Of a stretch of DNA of 64,000 nt, positions 57,601-64,000 are shown in pieces; the stretch's first letter is position 1, and each line of letters begins with the position of its first letter. The notes beneath the pieces were generated by a model. It was not told the origin of the DNA, ran no database searches, and saw nothing but the letters and a program-made list of their open reading frames with translations. This DNA is from Halicephalobus mephisto (lineage: Eukaryota; Nematoda; Chromadorea; Rhabditida; Panagrolaimidae), in NCBI GenBank assembly GCA_009193035.1, contig SWDT01000007.1, positions 124,001-188,000 on the forward strand. The letters are read 5' to 3'. The position numbers were made by a program, and so were the translations under genes.

Positions 57601-60600
57601 CTTCCATATATCAACCAATACTACAATAACAGAAAACGGATACAGTACGAGAACAGATAAAGGACAAGGACTAAACACTTACGATTTTTCGTTCCATTAA
57701 TCGTCGTTTGCGCAGTTCTCGCAAACGAGTCATCTAAAAAATCAAACAAATCACAATATACAGTATACAATATACAGTATACACAATGGACAAATCACAA
57801 AAAATTAAAAACAACAAATTTTTAAAATTAAAAAAATTAAAAACAAAAAAATTAAAAAATTAAAGTTTTCTCAATCGTTTCGAATTTATTTTTAGTTTTA
57901 TTTTACGTATTTTTTAATTTTTGTGAAAATTACGATTATTTTTAGATTAAAAATATTTAAAATACGATAATTGAGCTTTTATATCAACAATCAAAGTAGA
58001 AATTAAAAGTTGGTTTTAGAATTTGGATTAATAAACTTAATTATTATATTTTAAATAATTTTTGTTAAAAATTAAAATTTTCTTTCAAAATTTAATATAT
58101 GAAATTAATTTGTAGGATTAAAAATTTAATTTTTAGAAAAATTTGATATATAAAATCTTTAAAAATTTGTAAAGTTAATTTCTAGAATTAAAAATTAAAT
58201 TTTTAAGAGAATTTTATATAAAATTTTTAGAAATTTATAAAATTAATTTTTAGAGAAATTTTATATAAAATTTTTAGAAATACGTAAAATTGATTTTTAG
58301 AGAAATTTTATATAAAATTTTTAGAAATTTATAAAATTAATTTTTAGAGAAATTTTATATAAAATTTTTAGAAATTTATAAAATTAATTTTTAGAGAAAT
58401 TTTATATAAAATTTTTAGAAATACGTAAAATTGATTTTTAGAGAAATTTTATATAAAATTTTTAGAAATTTATAAAATTAAATTTTTAGAGAAATTTTAT
58501 ATAAAATTTTTAGAAATTTATAAAATTAATTTTTAGAGAAATTTTATATAAAATTTTTAGAAATACGTAAAATTGATTTTTAGAGAAATTTTATATAAAA
58601 TTTTTTGAAATTTATAAAATTAAATTTTAGAGAAATTTTATATAAAATTTTTAGAAATTTATAAAATTAATTTTTAGAGAAATTTTATATAAAGTTTTTA
58701 GAAATTTATAAAATTTTTAGAAATTTGTAAAATTTTTTTAGAAATACGTAAAATTAACTTTTAGGATTAGATTAGATAACCTACCGTATGAAGGATGGCC
58801 ACGACTTGAGCCATGTTCGCGATTTTCTCGACGACGCCTTCCTTGGTCATGTCGTCTTTTCCTCTCATTTGGGATTTGCCGATTTTTTGATAAAGATTAA
58901 GTTGCCAAGCATTTTTGTCTGTTGGATCAGTTTTGACAGGAATATCCAAAAGTTCTCTGATAAATTCTCGAATTTTTTCTTCGTTTTCACGAGAAAGAAA
59001 TTTTTCTTTACATTGTTGAACAATATCCAATTCACGTCCTCCAAAAACATTCAATCCTACTGGTAAAAGTCTCTTCAAACAGGCAATCACGATACTATTG
59101 GCATGTTTGTCTTTTTTCACTTGGCCTTCTCTTCGTTTCTTTTTTCTTTCAGCGATCGCCGCTTTGCCCGTCTTCATCTCACCCCCTCCGGCCACCAGAT
59201 CGTCCTCAAACTGGGCCATGTAGTTCAGTTCTTCTCTTTTGAAGTGCTGACTGAGACTCCAGATTCTGAATATAACTGCGACATTCTCATAAACTCCATC
59301 AGATTCCCACGTGGGGGATTTCAGCCACTTTGCTCTATGGAGATCCGTATATTTCATCAGAATCGGGAAAAACGCATAAACGTCCCTCACAAGTCTCGCA
59401 TTGTCCTCCGCTACAGTACTTTCGTCCGCGTCATCCGGATGAGTCCTCATTCTTTCTTCTTCCTTGTAAGCTTTCTCAGCCATCTTCCTTAATCTCTCCG
59501 CAATCGGCAGGAGGTAATCCTTGACCGGATCACACGTAACATGTTGGATAATCGGCAGAGCAAAATCTGAAGTAGAAATTTAGCATTACATTATGGAAAT
59601 TATATATGAAAAATGTGAATTCTAGGACTGCAAAGTCGATTTCGAAACAATTCATCATTTTCCAGTTCTATTCACTCCCATCAGAAATTTAGAAATAAAA
59701 AAATTAAACTATTTTAAAGATCAGAAGTTTTTTACGAAATTGTCTTGACGCGAAAATTTAAAAGTGCTGAGGAAACTAGAATTTAGGTAAAAAACAAGAA
59801 TACGCGTGATAAAAAAGAATCGATTTCGAAATCATTTGCCAGATTTGTCTTTTCAATTATGGTCCCGGCACTCGCTCGTCTACGCGCCAATTCCAAAATC
59901 CTAAAAAAAGGAAAAAGAAGTAAAACAGTGCGAGTCCATTTTTGTACAACTGCCATTTTTTCCACTTTTACAACACTCGCGCTCTTTACGCGCGAATTCA
60001 AAAATTACAATAAAAAAGTGTATTTTTTTGAGTTATAGTGTTTTTAAATAGAAATTAATCAACTTACAAGTGACTCTACATAACCAAGGAGCATTTTCGA
60101 CTCCGACATGCTCTCGGATCATCTTCAACAAAGTGCAGAAAATCCTGTTCATGTGTTCGCAATTTACATAAGTCGTCGGCAAGGGGGTTTTGTTAGGTCC
60201 ATCAGGTCCTAACTGCCACCAGTAACTTAGATAACTACATAACAACGGCAAATCAATGTCGTAAACTCCCGGAGCTTCGGAATAAATGGTGTTATTTTGG
60301 GCCGTTTGTTCGACGTGATTTAGTAATTTATCTAGTTCAGGTATGTGTTGTGAGAGATTCTGGAGCATTTCTTGAACTTGAACAGAAGCATCTTGAGATT
60401 TCGCAAGAACCGAAAATTTGTTGTTGTTGTTCAATTCGCCTTCCAAAAACGCCACAGGAAAACAGCTAGCAAAAGCACTTAGACATTGTCCGATTCCAGA
60501 TCGATGTTTTTCAATTTCAAAATTAATTGATTTTCTATTTTTATAAGATTCCGAAATTCCAGTAATCATGTAAAGACTATCTAGCATTTTGTAACAAGCG

Positions 60601-63600
60601 GCTTGGATATCGTCAATAAGCAAATCCGTTCCAAAATGATTTTTCGCAATATGCAAGAACAAAGTTGTCAAAACCGGCACAATCATTTGATTTGCAAATT
60701 CTAACGAAATCCAAGATTTCAGATTTTCTCCTCGCAAAAGCGAATACTGACCTCCAGATCCCAGTTCCTTCACTGCTGAAAACAAATCGTCGGCGCAATT
60801 GTTGAAAAAAGTCAGCAACCCTGTTCTGACGATATCTGAATTAATTTTTACCAAAGTTCTCAAATCCAAAGCTTGAGTTAATCCTTGAAGACATTTTACA
60901 GTAATCTTAGCTACAGATCCGAAAGCGTGATTTTTGATCCTCAACAAAGCGGCTAAACGACAAAAAAGATTCGCCACCATTTCTTTTTCCTTGTTCGAGG
61001 CTGTTCCGGTCTGTACTGTAGAACTACTGGCTAAGAAGTAATTTCTATGAGCGTTGAAATAAGCTTGGATCAAAGGTAAAACAACTTTTTCGAAAAATTT
61101 CACATCTTGTCCTTCTTTTTTGAAACTGTTTCTTCTGGTTAATTCTTGTGACGGTTTGATCGACCGCATTCTGAAGTTCGCTTGTTCCAGATACTGTAGA
61201 AGTTTCTCAAGAAGATTGTACGCAAATCTCTTCTCCACAGAAGATCGTTCGCCTTCTGACTTCACTCGTTCAACTGAAGGCTCTACTTCATGCACACTGA
61301 AAAATAAAAATTTCCGAAAATTACACTATTTAAAAAGTAGAAAATTACACAATTTAAAAAATAAAAATTTCCAAAAATTAAACAATTTAAAAAGTAGAAA
61401 ATTACACAATTTAAAAAATAAAAATTCCCGAAAATTACACTATTTAAAAAGTAGAAAATTACACAATTTAAAAAATTAAAATTTCCAAAAATTAAACAAT
61501 TTAAAAAATAAAAGTTTTCGAAAATTACACTATTTAAAAAATAAAAATTTCCGAAAATTACACTATTTAAAAAATAAAAATTCCCGAAAATTACACTATT
61601 TAAAAAATAAAAAATTATACAATTTAAAAAATAAAAATTTTCGAAAATTAAACAATTTAAAAAATAAAAGTTTTCGAAAATTACACTATTTAAAAAATAA
61701 AAATTTCCAAAAATTACACTATTTAAAAAATAAAAAATTACACAATTTAAAAAATTAAAATTTCCAAAAATTACACAATTTAAAAAATAAAAGTTTTCGG
61801 AAATTACACTATTTAAAAAATAAAAAATTAAACAATTTGCAAAATAAAAATTTTCTACAAAATTTCGAATTTTTAGAATCTTTCAAAAAATTTTAATCTT
61901 TAAAATTCTCACCAATAAATTCTGTATCCATGATATTGGAAGAACTTGAGAATCTCAGCTGCTCTGAATCTATCTTTTCTTCTTTCGAAATCAGTCAAGA
62001 GATCCCAAGGGACCAATGTCAAAGGCATATTGTTTCCAGATCCGTTGTTTAAATCATTAAAAATTTTTTTTGCCCAAATTTGATGAGAATTTTCTGAAAT
62101 TTTTTCAGCAAGATTCGTCATTTCTTTTTCTAACGTCATCGATCCCAAATCCACAGGTCGAGGATTAAAGTCGTTTGCCGAAGTTCCACTCGGGACCCTG
62201 TCTTGATTTGCTTTGTCATTCGCGTCGGGATCAATTAGTTCGAAAACGTAGCCCCACCCGAGTAATGCCCTCAGGCATTCTGCACATCTTTCTTTGTAAA
62301 AATTTCTTTCGTAATCTTTTAAAGAATTAAACGGCACAAGTCTAGGATGAAGCATTTTCGATCTGGAGTACAGTTCCCCATGACTCCATCCTTTTTCCAA
62401 TTTTCTCGAAGCCCAAGAATCATGAAAATGTTCCGCAAATTTCGTAACCATCGCATTTAATTCATTATTTAGGCCTATTTTCGAGTCATCAACAGGCCTA
62501 GGAATCCAGGCCCCCTCGTCTTCCTGCACCTTGGCCAATTCCGCCTTCTCCCCCCCACTCGTTAACGTGTAATCCGGGGATATAGCTGATCCAATGGCCA
62601 TCAAACAAGGTAGGGCTTTTCCGAAAAGTTCCGGATCATACGGTTGCGAACCCAGGGAATCAAAAATGGCATAAAACAAGAGCATTGAAAGCCTCTTCTC
62701 GACTTCACTAGCCACTCCGTAAGAATTTCCAGAACCGTAATACTTGTTACATCTTTCATAATGAAGCGTAATGATCTAAAATTGAAATTTCACAACAATT
62801 ATAAAAAAATCAAACTATTTTAAAGATCAGAAGTTTTTTACGAAATTGTCTTGACGCGAAAATTTAAAAGTGCTGAGGAAACTAGAATTTAGGTAAAAAA
62901 CAAGAATACGTGTGATAAAAAAGAGTCGATTTCGAAATGATTTGCCAGATTTGTCTTTTCAATTATGGTCCCGGCACTCGCTCGTTTACGCGCCAATTCC
63001 AAAATCCTAAAAAAAGGAAAAAGAAGTAAAACAGTGCGAGTCCATTTTCTACAACTGCCATTTTTTCCACTTTTACAACACTCGCGCTCTTTACGCGCGA
63101 ATTCAAAAATTACAATAAAGTTCTTTTTTTAATTATAATATTTACAGTAAAAAACTTACTCTCAATGGAACCAAAACGTTCTCCGACATTTGTTTGATAT
63201 CGATAATGACTTTCCTTAAAAGTTTGACCATCATGCCCGGAGGCAGTTCTCTAGTCAATGCAACAAGGAAATCCGAAACAGCATCTCTTTGATTTTTCGT
63301 CAAAGACCTCAATCTATTCATCCTGTATACAGTATGCAATGTAGCATCAAGAAGAGCCGAATGATGTTCTGCATCGGCGAAGTAATGAGAATGGGCTGTC
63401 AACAACGGCAAAACGGCATTGCAGAGATATCTGTTCAAAGCCAGAGCCGTGTCTGATTCCAGTGCCCTTGGAGAATCCATCATCGTCGCTGCTCGAAGAT
63501 CCGGAAGAAAACTTTGCTCGAGGAAATTGAACAACATGTCTTGTGAATCTATGCCATAGACCCTGTCTAAGAAAAGCAAAACTGACTGTTTGTGATTCGG

Positions 63601-63626
63601 CAAAAGACCTGGTTGAGGACCTGTGT
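48699..63626 (-). CDS. unc-68: Ryanodine receptor, C-terminal half (partial)
   Basis: About 2,500 C-terminal residues of the intracellular calcium-release channel of ER/SR. Exons: 63626-63160, 62775-61913, 61296-60068, 59566-58785, 57733-57683, 57587-57475 (or 56953-56844), 56741-56648, 55948-55031, 53791-51278, 50464-50308, 49725-49560, 49212-49146 and 48785-48699; all phases agree and the upstream part is outside the window. The second listed exon holds two RYR repeats ([10 protein letters not shown] and [10 protein letters not shown] units). Exon 53791-51278 starts [17 protein letters not shown] and carries two EF-hands with canonical loops ([24 protein letters not shown]), then several membrane helices. 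The selectivity filter [11 protein letters not shown] is in exon 50464-50308, the S6 helix spans the next junction, then the CFIC...HNFANY zinc-site region and the final QYEDQL motif. Nematodes have one such gene (unc-68), so the symbol is used; it is required for normal muscle contraction. Most large introns carry tandem repeats. Confidence 0.95.
49745..50300. mobile_element. Nested MITE-like elements in RyR intron
   Basis: Two families. One has ends ACAGTAGAACTTGGATATAA / TTATATCCAAGTTCTACTGT (49837-49941; a diverged copy at 49972-50142). The other has AAGGTTGTAATTTCC / CAATAACAACCTT ends (49755-49830, 50210-50290) and is related to 19310-19525. Confidence 0.75.
50560..51140. repeat. ~45-bp AT-rich tandem repeat in RyR intron
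   Basis: Units of TAATTTAAAATTTTAATAAA and AATTTATAAAAATATAAAAA. Confidence 0.85.
54600..55000. repeat. ~73-bp tandem repeat in RyR intron
   Basis: Five copies with AGATCCTATGCTTTGCATCA, AAGACCAGACTATTCCAGTC and CCCCGTACCCATGTATAGGA. Unlike other repeats here it is balanced in base composition. Copies are highly similar, so the expansion is recent. Confidence 0.93.
55990..56285. repeat. ~51-bp tandem repeat in RyR intron
   Basis: Five units of AAAATGTCTCGAAACGAATT and TCTAACATTTAACAAAAAAT. Confidence 0.92.
56450..56570. repeat. Diverged inverted monomer of the left-end satellite
   Basis: TCCGCAGTTTGCTTGCAACAT and AAGTCGACATCAAAGTC resemble the reverse complement of the 590-1500 monomers. 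Confidence 0.35.
56844..56953 (-). other. unc-68: RyR alternative exon B (duplicated, divergent)
   Basis: 110 nt, CTATAG acceptor and A|GTGGGT donor, phase 0 in and phase 2 out, the same as exon A. Encodes [17 protein letters not shown], then [12 protein letters not shown], aligning with exon A (WKK-L-xx-QRKR, LY). Using A and B together produces a stop immediately after the junction, so they must be mutually exclusive if both are used. Confidence 0.75.
57040..57430. repeat. ATATAAAAATATATAAAATT repeat in RyR intron between exons A and B
   Basis: Low-complexity units of AATTTCATATAAAAATATAT and TTTTATATAAAAATAAATG separate the alternative exons. Confidence 0.8.
57475..57587 (-). other. unc-68: RyR alternative exon A (canonical)
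   Basis: 113 nt, phase 0 in and phase 2 out. Encodes [19 protein letters not shown] and PLYGIP, the strongly conserved ryanodine receptor sequence; splices to AGA-CAT (Arg-His) in exon 56741-56648. Confidence 0.88.
57990..58745. repeat. ~48-bp tandem repeat in RyR intron
   Basis: About 13 copies of TTTTTAGAGAAATTTTATAT and AAAATTTTTAGAAATTTATA with very regular spacing. Confidence 0.93.
59705..60012. repeat. 300-bp intron block, copy A
   Basis: Almost identical to 62810-63120: ACTATTTTAAAGATCAGAAG at one end, TTTACGCGCGAATTCAAAAA at the other. Confidence 0.95.
61300..61865. repeat. ~30-bp tandem repeat in RyR intron
   Basis: About 17 units of AAATTACACAATTTAAAAAA and TAAAAATTTCCAAAAATT. 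Confidence 0.93.
62810..63120. repeat. 300-bp intron block, copy B
   Basis: Second copy of the 59705-60012 block, in the same orientation in a different RyR intron. A weaker relative occurs at 63780-64000. Confidence 0.95.
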
Positions 63627-63779
63627 CTGAAACCATATATCAACATTATAAAAAATTACAAAAATTATAAATTTAAAAAAATTACAAAAATTATAAAAAC
63701 TTAAAAAAATTATAAAATAAAAAAACTAAAAATTTACAAAGTTGTTTGGAATTTTCAAATTTTTCTATAAACTTAAAAT

Positions 63780-64000
63780 TTAGGTAAAAGAAATAGGAAC
63801 ATAACTGAGAACAAAGCGAGTCGGTTTCGGTACAATTGCTAAATTTGCCGTTTTTTTACTTTCATAATCTCCTCTCTCTCTTTCTGGATGGGAATTTAAA
63901 AATTTGAAATGTAGAAAATTAAAATAATTTTTTTACGAAATTCTTTTAACACGAAATTTTAGGATTGCAAGAGAAAGGACAGAGCAAAATGCGAAATTTG
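63780..64000. repeat. Partial dispersed element at window edge
   Basis: Contains AAAGCGAGTCGGTTTCGGTA, TCTCCTCTCTCTCTTTCTGG and TTAGGATTGCAAGAGAAAGG, related to the GCGCGGAAAGAGCG family. No ryanodine receptor exon is visible between 63627 and 64000. Confidence 0.7.

Overview
The window looks like a piece of nuclear genome from a free-living rhabditid nematode, most likely Caenorhabditis or a close relative. It is very AT-rich, introns are often 41-49 nt, acceptors are TTTCAG- or TTTTTAG-like, and noncoding DNA is full of the TACTGTA/CTACAGTA and CGTGTCGAGAC-type motifs familiar from Caenorhabditis. The gene content also fits: a ryanodine receptor (UNC-68 type), PHF-10, a nematode 7TM chemoreceptor, an NLP-22-like neuropeptide precursor and a GT11 fucosyltransferase-like protein. 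I rebuilt gene models by hand from splice signals and reading-frame continuity; all are predictions.

Layout. 1-1.6 kb: AT-rich and GCGC-containing satellite. 1.6-3.9 kb (-): secreted cysteine-rich/WAP protein. 5.8-8.1 kb (+): GT11-like fucosyltransferase. 8.1-16.9 kb: foldback elements, an LTR-like stretch and minisatellites around one chemoreceptor gene (10.8-11.6 kb, -). 17-27.8 kb (-): three head-to-tail genes, PHF-10 (upstream), a PPP1R21/KLRAQ-type endosomal coiled-coil protein and a 912-residue protein with three NADAR-like units; the first two are only 177 bp apart, so an operon is plausible. 28.7-30.2 kb (-) and 30.5-32.8 kb (+): two uncharacterised genes diverging from a short shared promoter. 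33.3-35.5 kb (+): ER-type protein with two FKBP domains. 36.3-39.3 kb (-): uncharacterised coiled-coil protein. 39.4-47.5 kb: almost only repeats, with two weak small-gene candidates. 47.6-48.4 kb (+): NLP-22-like precursor. 48.7-63.6 kb (-): C-terminal half (about 2,500 residues) of the ryanodine receptor, through the pore to the stop codon; the 5' half lies beyond the window.

Most notable points: the ryanodine receptor carries a duplicated, phase-compatible alternative exon pair (57475-57587 and 56844-56953) that cannot both be used without a frameshift; the NADAR-like protein has three degenerate units in which different units keep different conserved residues; and most large introns are filled by their own private tandem repeat, while a few dispersed families recur in unrelated introns.

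How genes may relate: PHF-10 is a chromatin (PBAF) subunit, PPP1R21 acts at endosomes, and the NADAR family handles ADP-ribose-linked substrates; these share no obvious pathway, so any operon would be a co-expression unit. The ryanodine receptor and the neuropeptide precursor end convergently 300 bp apart and both concern neuromuscular excitability, but the link is only positional.
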